The position numbers were made by a program, and so were the translations under genes. A stretch of 64,000 nt of DNA from 39-52-133 sp035531075 (lineage in GTDB: Bacteria > Pseudomonadota > Gammaproteobacteria > Burkholderiales > Gallionellaceae): NCBI GenBank assembly GCA_035531075.1, contig DATKTO010000020.1, positions 1 to 64,000 of the forward strand, written 5' to 3'. Below the pieces are notes generated by a model. It made no database searches. It saw nothing but the letters and a program-made list of their open reading frames with translations, and was not told the DNA's origin. Below, piece after piece: positions 9,032 to 17,926 of the stretch (within the stretch, counting starts at the first letter, position 1; every line of letters starts with the position of its first letter).

Positions 9032-11683
9032 CTACCCAGCATTATCTTTTGCCATATGGCGCAGCACCGCCTTGCGCAGCTCCTCTGCCAACAGCATGGC
9101 GACCATAAAGGGAAGGATGAACAGCCAAACTTCAATGCCGATTTCTGCGGTGCCAAACAGCTTGTTGCCCCATGGGGTGTAGACGATCAGCAACAGCAGC
9201 AGCAACTCAAACACGATCCCGTACCAGATCAGGCGGTTGTTCCTGTACCCGCGAAGGCTGGAGATGGCGGGATGCCGGCATAGAAACACATTGGCCACCT
9301 GCATCAGGATGATCGCAGTCAGGCAGGCGGTGGTGGCCTGCAGGTACAGATTGTCCCTGTAATCCAGCAGGGTGCCGGCTTGCCAGCCCCCGCCTTGCAG
9401 CACAAAGAAGAATGCAGCCATTCCGGCGAGCGCCTCCAGCAGCCCTAAAAACAGGTAGGCACGCAGCAAGGTGCTCCTGTTAAGCAGCCGCTCCGAAGGG
9501 GGACGCGGCGGCCGGCTCATGATCGCGGGCGCAGGTTTTTCCACACCCAGCGCAAGCGCAGGCAACATGTCGGTGCCGAGATCGACCGCAAGAATTTGTA
9601 TGATGGTAAGCGGCAACGGTATTTTGAACAGCACGAAGGCGAGATACGGCACCAGTTCAGGTATGTTTGAAGTGAGGATGTAAGTGAGAAATTTGCGCAG
9701 GTTGTCGAACACCGCGCGCCCTTCTTCTATCGCGGCGACGATGGTGGCGAAATTGTCGTCGAGCAGGATAATATCGGCCGATTCCTTGGCGACATCGGTG
9801 CCGGAGATGCCCATCGCGATACCCACATCGGCGCATTTCAGCGCCGGTGCGTCATTTACCCCATCGCCCGTCACCGCGACGATTTCACCCTTGCGCTGCA
9901 ACGCCTGCACGATGCGCATTTTCTGATCGGCGCTGGTGCGCGCAAAGATCAGCTCGGGTTCGTCGAGATGCAGATGCAAGTCTGCATCTGACATCAGGCG
10001 CAGCTTGTCGCCGTTCACCGTGACCGGATCTTGCGCCAGCCCGATTTCGCGTGCCAGTGCGCGGGCGGTTTGCGGATGATCACCGGTGATCATGATCACG
10101 CGGATTCCTGCGGCATGGCAGGTGCGCATCGCCCCGTGCACGGCCTCGCGAGGCGGGTCAACGAGGCCGACCAGGGCGGTGAAGATCAGCTCGCTCTCCG
10201 GTTCTGCACTATGCTGTGGATTACTGCGATATGCCAGCGCAAGCACTCGCAAGCCGCGTTCAGTCATGTTTTCATGGGCATTCAGCAGCTCGTTTCGGCT
10301 ACGCTCATCCAGCGGCAGCGGCCTTCCCTGCTGCAGCATTTCGCTGCACAGCGGCAACACATTTTCGGGAGCGCCTTTGCAATACAGCATGCGGCCTGCA
10401 GGTGTATCGCAGATCACCGACATGCGTTTGCGTTCGGTGTCGAAGGGGATCTCATCCACACGAGGAAATATCGTGCCGCGCAACGGTACGGCCTTCAGCA
10501 ATGCCTCTTCCATCGGATCGCCCATCCACTCTTCCTTACCGTTCTGTTCGATGCGGCGCAGGTCATGGCAGTGACGCACGATGGCATACAGCGGCTCTGC
10601 TGCAGACACGGGCAATCCGTCAGCCCTTATCAGTTCGCCGGAAAAAAACAATTCCCGCATGCTCATGCGATTTTGAGTCAGGGTGCCGGTCTTGTCACAA
10701 CAAATCACGCTGGCCGCACCCAGCGTTTCCACCGCGGGCAGGTGGCGCACCAGTGCGTTTTTTTTTGCCATGCGCTGGGTGGCCATCGCCAGTGACAGGG
10801 TAACAGTCGGCAGCAGCCCTTCCGGAACATTGGCGACAATGATGCCAATCGCGAACATCAGATTCTCCATCAACGACATGCCCACCAGTTGACCGACGAG
10901 GAAAAACACTCCGCCCAGCAATGTAGCCAACAGCGCAATCAATCGGGACAGGCGCTTGATCTCCGTTTGCAGCGGTGACAGCGGCTCGCGGGTTGTCTGG
11001 GTCAGGCGTGCGATATTGCCAAACTCGGTGTGCATGCCGGTGGCATACACCATGGCTTTCGCCTCTCCCGAAATCAGTGATGTGCCGGCATGCAGAATGT
11101 TGCGCCGTGATGGGTGCTGCTCATCCTCCGGCACTGCCGTACTGCGCGCCACGGGCATAGACTCACCGGTGAGATTGGCAGTATTGACGCGCACACCGAA
11201 CGCTTCGATCAAGCGACAATCAGCGGGGACATCATCGCCTGCAGCAAGCAATACCACATCTCCCGGCACCAATTCGGCAACCGGTAATTGCACTGCGCGA
11301 CCATCACGCAGTGCGTTGGCATGAGGCGGCAGCAATTTTCGCAATGCGACCAGTGCTTTTTCAGCACGGTATTCCTGCAAAAACGAGAACGCACCGTTGA
11401 CCAGGATGACGCCAAGAACGGCATAGCCCAGTGTCGCCATGCCCAGCCCGGGAGATTTCCACTCGGCAACAAATGCCAGTGCTGCGGCCAGCCACAGGAT
11501 CAATGCAAAGAAGTGAGTGAATTCCTTGAGCAGTTTGCCGAGGACAGATTGCCTGCTAATTTCCTCGATCCGGTTTGCGCCGTATTTTGCCAGACGGCGC
11601 AGGGCTTCAGCCTGGGACAAGCCCTGCGCACTGCTGTGCAGATATTTATAGAGCGATTCAATGGGATGGCGTTGCGGATTCAC
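9032..11683 (-). CDS. P-type ATPase, Ca2+/cation-transporting class
   Basis: An 883-aa membrane ATPase with the complete P-type signature set: the actuator loop NLTGES, the phosphorylation site CCDKTGTLTQN, the hinge VTGDGVNDAPALK, and membrane helix 4 with NVPEGLLPTVTLSLA. The PEGL motif and the C-terminal block of extra helices put it with P2-type (SERCA/PMCA-like) pumps, which export Ca2+ or other cations; it is not a heavy-metal P1B pump, as CPC and metal-binding domains are absent. The only in-frame start is GTG 11683, because a stop codon lies shortly upstream and the next ATG is far inside. Confidence 0.85.
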   Translation of the reverse strand: MNPQRHPIESLYKYLHSSAQGLSQAEALRRLAKYGANRIEEISRQSVLGKLLKEFTHFFALILWLAAALAFVAEWKSPGLGMATLGYAVLGVILVNGAFSFLQEYRAEKALVALRKLLPPHANALRDGRAVQLPVAELVPGDVVLLAAGDDVPADCRLIEAFGVRVNTANLTGESMPVARSTAVPEDEQHPSRRNILHAGTSLISGEAKAMVYATGMHTEFGNIARLTQTTREPLSPLQTEIKRLSRLIALLATLLGGVFFLVGQLVGMSLMENLMFAIGIIVANVPEGLLPTVTLSLAMATQRMAKKNALVRHLPAVETLGAASVICCDKTGTLTQNRMSMRELFFSGELIRADGLPVSAAEPLYAIVRHCHDLRRIEQNGKEEWMGDPMEEALLKAVPLRGTIFPRVDEIPFDTERKRMSVICDTPAGRMLYCKGAPENVLPLCSEMLQQGRPLPLDERSRNELLNAHENMTERGLRVLALAYRSNPQHSAEPESELIFTALVGLVDPPREAVHGAMRTCHAAGIRVIMITGDHPQTARALAREIGLAQDPVTVNGDKLRLMSDADLHLHLDEPELIFARTSADQKMRIVQALQRKGEIVAVTGDGVNDAPALKCADVGIAMGISGTDVAKESADIILLDDNFATIVAAIEEGRAVFDNLRKFLTYILTSNIPELVPYLAFVLFKIPLPLTIIQILAVDLGTDMLPALALGVEKPAPAIMSRPPRPPSERLLNRSTLLRAYLFLGLLEALAGMAAFFFVLQGGGWQAGTLLDYRDNLYLQATTACLTAIILMQVANVFLCRHPAISSLRGYRNNRLIWYGIVFELLLLLLIVYTPWGNKLFGTAEIGIEVWLFILPFMVAMLLAEELRKAVLRHMAKDNAG

Positions 11684-11986
11684 GTTATACGCCTGACGCT
11701 ATCTCAGTTGGAATTCAGTCCGGATGCCCGACAACGCGGCCACGCCACAATCAGAGGGGGCGAGCAAGATAAAAAACTTGCCCGTTTCGACATTCAGGCT
11801 GACATTCCTCACCGCCATGAAATCACTGAAGCGGCATGAACCATTCCTGATTTCGAGTTGCGCCATATCTGGCTAAAACAATGGTCTGCGTGGGGAATAG
11901 AGCAATCTGCAATATTTTCTCATGGATCAAGCATGGGTAGGAAAATATCGGCTTCTGCAGGCCATGTAATCTGCGGCAGGATGCTA

Positions 11987-12487
11987 TTAACGGTTCCAGC
12001 TGACACCCAGCAGATTATTATCAGCAGTACCATGAAACTCCAGCACGCCTTTAAAGGTCTGCAGCAACGCCTCACCTATCCCTCGTGCCAAACTGCTGTC
12101 TGTTGTTGTTATCAGGGCACCGAACTCCGTTTTTTTAACAGCCATGATGCGCAGCAAGGGCTGCGCTTCACGACCACGCATTTCATAATCTCTGATTAAT
12201 CTTAGAATTTCCCGTTCATTGGCGGAAAAGAATTCACCGCTTAAGGCTACATATCCTTCAGCCAGATTTTTGCGAATCCGGCTACACGCGGGACAGATTG
12301 TTTGCTGTGCCTCCGCCGGTTTGGCCAGCCATTGCCAGAATCCAGCGTGATACACCGCTCCACAATCCGTGCAATGCATGGGCTCGTCAAGATTCCCGCT
12401 GACTTTATAACTATCCATCTCTGTTTCCAGTATGGCCTGCCCACTCGTGATTTTGTGTAAACCGGCCAGTTTTAAATGAACATTCAT
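11987..12487 (-). CDS. BCAM0308-type zinc-ribbon protein
   Basis: A 166-aa soluble protein with two CxxC pairs (CTDCG and CPAC) 28 residues apart, forming a likely zinc ribbon. It resembles the BCAM0308 family, sometimes annotated as NMD3-related because of the ribbon, whose function is unknown. The C-terminal half (EFGALITTTDSSLARGIGEAL) has no catalytic motif that I can name. It is 78 bases downstream of the Hsp20 gene in the same direction, so it may belong to a stress-related unit. Confidence 0.65.
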   Translation of the reverse strand: MNVHLKLAGLHKITSGQAILETEMDSYKVSGNLDEPMHCTDCGAVYHAGFWQWLAKPAEAQQTICPACSRIRKNLAEGYVALSGEFFSANEREILRLIRDYEMRGREAQPLLRIMAVKKTEFGALITTTDSSLARGIGEALLQTFKGVLEFHGTADNNLLGVSWNR

Positions 12488-12565
12488 GTGTGCATCCTTC
12501 TGTTTGAAAGGCTCGTCATATAGGGTTCTTTATGCCGTGTTTTTTGATACTGGAGGTGCGCGAAT

Positions 12566-12997
12566 TTACATGCTGACAATGTCCCTGGCAGCCTTGGGCA
12601 GCGTGAGAATAAACGTACCGTCCCTGAACTCAATTTTCACTGTCTTTTCATCGGTATCCGCCGGCATGCGGAAGCTGCGTGCAAATCTTCCATGCGAACA
12701 CTCTGTGCGGTGAAATTTTCTGTTATTTTCTATCCCCACCAACTTTCGATCACCGTGGATGATGAGCATGCCATCCTGAAAGGTAATTTTTACCTCCCTG
12801 GGATCAACGCCAGGTATATCGCCGCTGACCATATAATCTGCATCAGATTCGCTGATATCGACCTGAAGTGCCCAGTCAGGAGATATCGTCATGCCGTGAT
12901 TCGGAACGGCTCGATTCTGCTGGCGCGAGAACATATTGGCCAAACGATTTGATATATCTTTCAAGCCCCAGTCGTGTTCCAGTCCAAGAAGATTCAT
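12566..12997 (-). CDS. Hsp20/alpha-crystallin small heat-shock protein
   Basis: A 143-aa protein with the alpha-crystallin domain at about residues 45-140. Diagnostic strands are visible: YMVSGDIPGVDPREVKITF, GMLIIHGDRK, FHRTECSHGRFARSFRMP and the closing DGTFILTLPK, with the G-x-L/I-type hydrophobic anchors. The N-terminal arm is short and the C-terminus lacks a clear IxI tail. Small heat-shock proteins hold unfolding proteins as large oligomers in the cytoplasm. No ROSE-type RNA thermometer was recognised upstream. Confidence 0.88.
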   Translation of the reverse strand: MNLLGLEHDWGLKDISNRLANMFSRQQNRAVPNHGMTISPDWALQVDISESDADYMVSGDIPGVDPREVKITFQDGMLIIHGDRKLVGIENNRKFHRTECSHGRFARSFRMPADTDEKTVKIEFRDGTFILTLPKAARDIVSM

Positions 12998-13465
12998 TGC
13001 ATTTTTTCCCTTATAGTTTTAATCAAACCGCTGTCAACAACACACTGACTTGACTGATTATATTTGCTCAAACCGGTGCCCAATAATCCCAATATGCCAC
13101 CCTATCCTACGCATTTACCTATTCACTTTCTACTGTGAATAATATTAAATAATCCATAAAACACTACACACTCTTTTAACCGAATTGAAATCCGTGTTCG
13201 CATTCTGATCACACTTAACTGTTTATAAAATAGGGAATATCCTTATTTTTTTACAAGGTTATAAGTATCAATTGCATAAGAAACTGGGTTAGCATTCAAC
13301 ATGCATTTTCGAGTAACGACTTGAGAAAAATTGAGTGCCTAAATCTGAAGACGATTCGTTTTGATGATATCTGATGGCCACTATCTGGTTTGTGGACGTC
13401 GCCGGTTCCATAACCGATTATAAAATTGGCAAACACTTGCCGAATGAAAATTGCATGAGGTACTC
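12998..13465. other. Intergenic region before the PAS-GGDEF gene
   Basis: This AT-rich 470-base region lies between the divergent hsp20 and PAS-GGDEF genes and presumably carries both promoters. I find no open frame with a ribosome site, no RNA gene and no obvious repeat. A GAGG ribosome site ends the region at the start of the next gene. Confidence 0.5.
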
Positions 13466-14974
13466 ATGAGCAATAATTCAAACGAACACGCGCAGCAAAT
13501 TGCAGCAGAGGACAAGATTTTTCACAGCCTCAGGGTCGCAGCAGAAAAAAAATGGGCCAATCAGCAGCATGCAGACACGCCGACCCGTTCAATAGAAGAG
13601 ACTCAGCATGAACTTGAAGTTCGCCAAATCGAACTGGAAATGCAGAACGATGAATTAAAGCGCGCGCAAGCCATCATAGAAGAGTCCCGCAATCGCTATG
13701 TCGAATTTTATGATTTTGCACCCGTAGGTTATATCACTCTTGGCAGCGACGGCAGGTTCGAAGAAATCAACCTCACCGGCGCAAAGATGCTTGGAGAAGA
13801 GAGAAACAGGCTATTGCACAGAAGTTTTGTGCATTTTGTCGCTCCTGAGTACCGCGACCGCTGGCAACAGAATTTTATGTCAGTGTTGCAGCACGACAAA
13901 AAATATAGTTGCGAACTTTCCCTCCTGCGCGGTGAGGGAACACGCCTGGATGTTCAGCTGGACGGCCTGCGTCTGCGCAAAAGTGAAAAAGTGACCGTGA
14001 TGCGCATATCGATGACTGATATCAGCGAACGCAAACGAGCCGAGGAATCGATACTTGAGCAGAAAGAATTTTTCCGCATGATCACGGAAAACATCGAGGA
14101 TTTTATTGCGGTGGTGGATCTTGAAGGGCGGCGGCTTTATAACAGCCCTTCATACGCCAAACTCTTTTACGATATTGATAGCATGAAAGGGACCGATTCT
14201 TTCGCCGAGGTTCATCCTGATGACCGCGAACGGGTAAAAAACGTATTCAAAGAAACTGTGAAATCCGGATCCGGGCTACAGATTGAGTATCGGTTTGTTC
14301 TCGCAGATGGCAGCATCCGCCACATGGAGTCCCACTGCGGGCTGATACGAAACAGCCTTGGTCAGCCATCACGCGTTGTGGTCATTTCACGTGACATAAC
14401 AGAACGCAAACTTGCCGAAGAAAAAATTCGCAACCTGGCCTTCTATGACGCGCTGACACAACTTCCAAACCGCCGCATGCTGGATGACAGGTTGCATCAT
14501 GCAATGGCAGCCAGCATGCGCAGTGGCCGATATTGTGCAATGATGTTTCTGGATCTGGACAACTTCAAACCACTAAACGATCTTTATGGGCACGGAGTGG
14601 GCGACATGCTCCTGATTGAGGTGGCACATCGCATCAGCAGTTGCGTGCGCGAAGTGGATACTGTCGCACGTTTTGGCGGTGATGAGTTTGTGGTGATGCT
14701 CAGCGAGCTGGATGTTGATAAAGAATCCTCAATTGCACAGACTCGCATCGTCGCTGAAAAAATTCGCACCATCGTTGCCAAAACTTATGTGCTGAGCATC
14801 AAAGTCAATGGTAATAGGGAAATAAGATTTGAACATAATTGCACCTCCAGCATCGGCGTGGTGATATTCATCAATCATGAATACAGCCCTGAGGAGCTGC
14901 TTAAACTGGCAGACATGGAGATGTACCAGGCAAAAGAATACGGCCGCAACCAGGTATGCTTCCTCAATACTTGA
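13466..14974 (+). CDS. PAS-PAS-GGDEF diguanylate cyclase
   Basis: A 502-aa cytoplasmic sensor with an N-terminal coiled segment (about 25-70), two PAS domains (about 70-190 and 200-325) and a C-terminal GGDEF domain with an intact RFGGDEFVVML active loop near residue 405. It should synthesise c-di-GMP in response to a PAS-bound signal. I start it at ATG 13466, which has an AGG site, instead of the TTG five codons upstream. It lies just left of the nif promoter region. Its last 30 codons are duplicated, with about ten base differences, in the remnant at 48888-48980. Confidence 0.87.
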   Translation: MSNNSNEHAQQIAAEDKIFHSLRVAAEKKWANQQHADTPTRSIEETQHELEVRQIELEMQNDELKRAQAIIEESRNRYVEFYDFAPVGYITLGSDGRFEEINLTGAKMLGEERNRLLHRSFVHFVAPEYRDRWQQNFMSVLQHDKKYSCELSLLRGEGTRLDVQLDGLRLRKSEKVTVMRISMTDISERKRAEESILEQKEFFRMITENIEDFIAVVDLEGRRLYNSPSYAKLFYDIDSMKGTDSFAEVHPDDRERVKNVFKETVKSGSGLQIEYRFVLADGSIRHMESHCGLIRNSLGQPSRVVVISRDITERKLAEEKIRNLAFYDALTQLPNRRMLDDRLHHAMAASMRSGRYCAMMFLDLDNFKPLNDLYGHGVGDMLLIEVAHRISSCVREVDTVARFGGDEFVVMLSELDVDKESSIAQTRIVAEKIRTIVAKTYVLSIKVNGNREIRFEHNCTSSIGVVIFINHEYSPEELLKLADMEMYQAKEYGRNQVCFLNT

Positions 14975-15196
14975 GAGGTGATGTGGTTTGAAGTCAATTC
15001 AACTATCACTGCGCGAAGCATATTTATCCAGCACGCCACAATCGATTCATGTTGCAGTCAATACGCAGACTTGACTGCGGACATAACGCTGCTTCCCTCT
15101 CTTGAAATTGCCGGCTAAATCGGGCGAAAACCTGTGCGCATCCGTCCGCCTGCATTTACCCGGCTGTTCATACACTTCCTGACAATTGTTTTAGTT
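14975..15196. other. Intergenic stretch upstream of nifH control region
   Basis: Between the GGDEF stop and the NifA site I see no gene, repeat or RNA element that can be supported; one plus-strand open frame from 15134 runs across the nifH promoter elements and is treated as spurious. Confidence 0.5.
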
Positions 15197-15212
15197 TGTA
15201 GCACTCCTTACA
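15197..15212 (+). promoter_or_regulatory. NifA upstream activator site for nifH
   Basis: Exact TGT-N10-ACA (TGTAGCACTCCTTACA), the NifA enhancer consensus, 68 bases upstream of the -24 element. Spacing suits DNA looping by NifA to sigma-54 polymerase. Confidence 0.85.
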
Positions 15213-15250
15213 ACTTAAAACAATCTGCGACACATAAAATTATTATTTAT

Positions 15251-15263
15251 AAACAACATATTG
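15251..15263 (+). promoter_or_regulatory. Possible IHF site between UAS and nifH promoter
   Basis: AAACAACATATTG fits the IHF consensus WATCAANNNNTTR with one mismatch and lies between the NifA site and the -24 element, where IHF commonly bends nif promoters. Short degenerate consensus, so weak evidence. Confidence 0.35.
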
Positions 15264-15279
15264 AAGAAACTTTCAATAG

Positions 15280-15295
15280 TGGCACGGCTATTGCT
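15280..15295 (+). promoter_or_regulatory. Sigma-54 promoter of nifHDK
   Basis: TGGCACGGCTATTGCT is a full match to TGGCAC-N5-TTGCW. The conserved GG is at 15281-15282 and GC at 15293-15294. It lies about 120 bases before the nifH start. Confidence 0.92.
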
Positions 15296-15417
15296 CTGTT
15301 ACTAGCGTGTGGCAATTGAATATGCTTTGAACAGAACTATCTCACTAATAAAGGCATGGTCTTCTTCCACAACAGCGCCAGTTTTTGATTGTTGGTATTT
15401 TTTTAAGGAGATAAGCA

Positions 15418-16296
15418 ATGAATGCACCACTGCGTCAAATCGCCTTTTACGGCAAGGGAGGTATCGGTAAATCAACCACCTCCCAAAACACCCTGGCTGC
15501 CCTGGCAGAAATGGGACAGAAAATCCTGATCGTGGGTTGCGACCCGAAGGCTGACTCTACCCGCCTGATCCTGCATGCAAAAGCACAGGACACCGTGCTG
15601 TCGCTGGCAGCAGAAGCCGGCTCGGTAGAAGACCTCGAGATTGAAGATGTGCTCAAGGTCGGCTATCGCGACATCCGCTGCGTTGAGTCTGGCGGACCGG
15701 AGCCCGGTGTGGGTTGTGCCGGTCGCGGCGTGATCACATCGATCAACTTCCTCGAAGAGAACGGCGCTTACGACGGCGTGGACTATGTTTCCTATGACGT
15801 ACTGGGCGACGTGGTGTGCGGCGGATTTGCGATGCCGATTCGCGAGAACAAGGCACAGGAGATCTACATCGTGATGTCCGGCGAAATGATGGCGATGTAT
15901 GCCGCCAACAATATTTCCAAGGGCATTCTGAAGTACGCCAACTCCGGTGGTGTGCGTCTGGGCGGCCTGGTGTGCAACGAGCGCCAAACCGACAAGGAGC
16001 TGGAACTGGCCGAAGCACTGGCAGGCAAGCTGAACACCAAGCTGATTCACTTCGTACCTCGCGACAACGTTGTGCAACACGCCGAGTTGCGCCGTATGAC
16101 CGTGCTGGAATACGCACCGGACTCCAAGCAGGCTGAAGAATACCGCCAGCTGGCACAGAAAATCCATGCAAACGCGGGCAAGGGAACCATCCCGACCCCT
16201 ATCACGATGGAAGAACTGGAAGACCTGTTGATGGAATTCGGCATCATGCAAAAAGAGGACGAATCCATCATCGGCAAGGCAGCCGCCGCAGCCTGA
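15418..16296 (+). CDS. nifH: Nitrogenase iron protein NifH
   Basis: Dinitrogenase reductase, 292 aa, the ATP-dependent electron donor to NifDK and a participant in cofactor assembly. The P-loop GKGGIGKST, switch I/II regions and the [4Fe-4S] ligands Cys100 (in PGVGCAGRG) and Cys134 (in DVVCGGFAMP) are present. Arg103, next to the cluster, is the residue known to be ADP-ribosylated by DraT, consistent with draT/draG at 22.5-24.4 kb. It is first in nifHDK, with an AAGGAG ribosome site, and is driven by the sigma-54/NifA elements upstream. Two hairpins separate it from nifD. Confidence 0.98.
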   Translation: MNAPLRQIAFYGKGGIGKSTTSQNTLAALAEMGQKILIVGCDPKADSTRLILHAKAQDTVLSLAAEAGSVEDLEIEDVLKVGYRDIRCVESGGPEPGVGCAGRGVITSINFLEENGAYDGVDYVSYDVLGDVVCGGFAMPIRENKAQEIYIVMSGEMMAMYAANNISKGILKYANSGGVRLGGLVCNERQTDKELELAEALAGKLNTKLIHFVPRDNVVQHAELRRMTVLEYAPDSKQAEEYRQLAQKIHANAGKGTIPTPITMEELEDLLMEFGIMQKEDESIIGKAAAAA

Positions 16297-16311
16297 TCTG
16301 GCAACTGACTT

Positions 16312-16398
16312 GCGGGAACAGCTTATCGTTCCTGCAGGCAGCTCCGCAAAGGGCGTAGCGATATAAAGGGCAAGCAATATGGACTAGCGTCCTTTGCG
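16312..16398 (+). other. Paired hairpins in the nifH-nifD spacer
   Basis: First hairpin: GCGGGAAC (16312-16319) with GTTCCTGC (16328-16335), one G-U pair. Second: CGCAAAGG (16345-16352) with CCTTTGCG (16391-16398), extendable by several further pairs. No U-run follows, so they look like processing or mRNA-stabilising structures that would favour nifH over nifDK, not full terminators. Confidence 0.55.
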
Positions 16399-16438
16399 AA
16401 GTTGGTTTTAATTTTTCACTAAAACTTAGGAGGGCAAG

Positions 16439-17893
16439 ATGAGCCTAACCATTGAAGAAACAAAAACACGTAACAAGGAATTGATCGAGGAAGTGCTCGC
16501 GGTGTATCCGGAAAAAACCGCCAAGAGACGCGCCAAGCATTTAAGCGTGCATGAAGAAGGAAAAAGTGACTGCGGCGTGAAGTCCAACATAAAGTCACTG
16601 CCGGGCGTGATGACCGTGCGCGGCTGCGCCTATGCCGGCTCCAAAGGCGTGGTGTGGGGCCCGATCAAGGACATGATCCACATTTCCCACGGCCCGGTCG
16701 GCTGCGGCCAGTATTCATGGTCCACCCGCCGCAACTACTACATCGGCACCACCGGCATCGACGCTTTCGGCACCATGCAGTTCACTTCCGACTTTCAGGA
16801 AAAGGACATTGTGTTCGGCGGCGACAAGAAGCTGGACAAGCTGATTGATGAAATCCAGGTGCTATTCCCGCTGAACAAGGGTATCTCGATCCAGTCTGAA
16901 TGTCCGATCGGCCTGATCGGTGACGACATCGAAGCGGTAGCGAAAAAGAAATCCAAGGAATACGTCGGCAAGACCATTGTGCCGGTGCGTTGCGAAGGTT
17001 TCCGCGGCGTATCGCAATCACTGGGCCACCATATCGCCAACGACATGATCCGCGACTGGGTGTTTGACAAGACCGATCCGAACAAGAACGCGTTCACCGC
17101 CGCCCCTTACGACGTGGCCATTATCGGCGACTACAACATCGGCGGCGATGCCTGGTCATCACGCATCCTGCTGGAAGAAATGGGGCTGCGCGTGATTGCA
17201 CAGTGGTCGGGCGACGGCACCATTGCCGAAATCGAGAACACGCCCAAGGCGAAATTGAACGTGCTGCACTGCTACCGTTCGATGAACTACATCTCGCGCC
17301 ATATGGAAGAGAAATACGGCACGCCGTGGGTGGAATACAACTTCTTCGGCCCGACCAAAATCGAAGCGTCCTTGCGCGAAATCGCCAGCCACTTCGACGA
17401 CAAGATCAAGGAAGGCGCGGAGCGCGTCATCGCCAAATACCGTGCAATGACCGACGACATCATCAAGAAATTCAAGCCGCGCCTCGAAGGCAAGAAAGTG
17501 ATGCTGTATGTCGGCGGCCTGCGTCCGCGTCATGTGATCGGCGCCTATGAAGACCTCGGCATGGAAGTCATCGGTACCGGCTATGAATTCGGCCACAACG
17601 ACGACTACCAGCGCACCACCGATTACGTCAAGGATTCCACACTGATCTACGACGACGTCACCGGCTATGAGTTCGAGCACTTCGTCGACAAGATCAAGCC
17701 CGACCTGGTCGGCTCCGGCATCAAGGAAAAGTACGTATTCCAGAAAATGGGCGTGCCATTCCGCCAGATGCACAGCTGGGACTACTCCGGCCCTTACCAT
17801 GGTTACGACGGCTTTGCAGTGTTTGCCCGTGACATGGATATGGCCATCAACAGCCCGGTGTGGAGCCTGACCAAGGCACCCTGGAAGAAATAA
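16439..17893 (+). CDS. nifD: Nitrogenase MoFe protein alpha subunit NifD
   Basis: A 484-aa alpha chain of Mo-nitrogenase. P-cluster ligands Cys63, Cys89 and Cys155 are in the contexts RGCAYAGSKG, GPVGCGQYSW and QSECPIG. FeMo-cofactor ligands are Cys278 (VLHCYRSMNY) and His445 (RQMHSWDYSGPYHG), and the substrate-pocket Gln and His are in VSQSLGHHIAND. These features and the length identify the molybdenum type, not the V or Fe-only forms (no anf/vnf delta subunit nearby). It follows nifH in the same operon with an AGGAGG site and precedes nifK by 33 bases. Confidence 0.98.
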   Translation: MSLTIEETKTRNKELIEEVLAVYPEKTAKRRAKHLSVHEEGKSDCGVKSNIKSLPGVMTVRGCAYAGSKGVVWGPIKDMIHISHGPVGCGQYSWSTRRNYYIGTTGIDAFGTMQFTSDFQEKDIVFGGDKKLDKLIDEIQVLFPLNKGISIQSECPIGLIGDDIEAVAKKKSKEYVGKTIVPVRCEGFRGVSQSLGHHIANDMIRDWVFDKTDPNKNAFTAAPYDVAIIGDYNIGGDAWSSRILLEEMGLRVIAQWSGDGTIAEIENTPKAKLNVLHCYRSMNYISRHMEEKYGTPWVEYNFFGPTKIEASLREIASHFDDKIKEGAERVIAKYRAMTDDIIKKFKPRLEGKKVMLYVGGLRPRHVIGAYEDLGMEVIGTGYEFGHNDDYQRTTDYVKDSTLIYDDVTGYEFEHFVDKIKPDLVGSGIKEKYVFQKMGVPFRQMHSWDYSGPYHGYDGFAVFARDMDMAINSPVWSLTKAPWKK

Positions 17894-17926
17894 TCCGACT
17901 ACTGAACCTTAATTTTGGAGAATGCC

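Noticed and set aside
10031..10795. Long plus-strand open frame opposite the P-type ATPase
   Set aside because: It is antisense to well-conserved ATPase coding sequence and has atypical composition.
15134..15319. Open frame of 61 codons upstream of nifH
   Set aside because: It spans the NifA site and -24/-12 element, has no ribosome site and no protein-like features.
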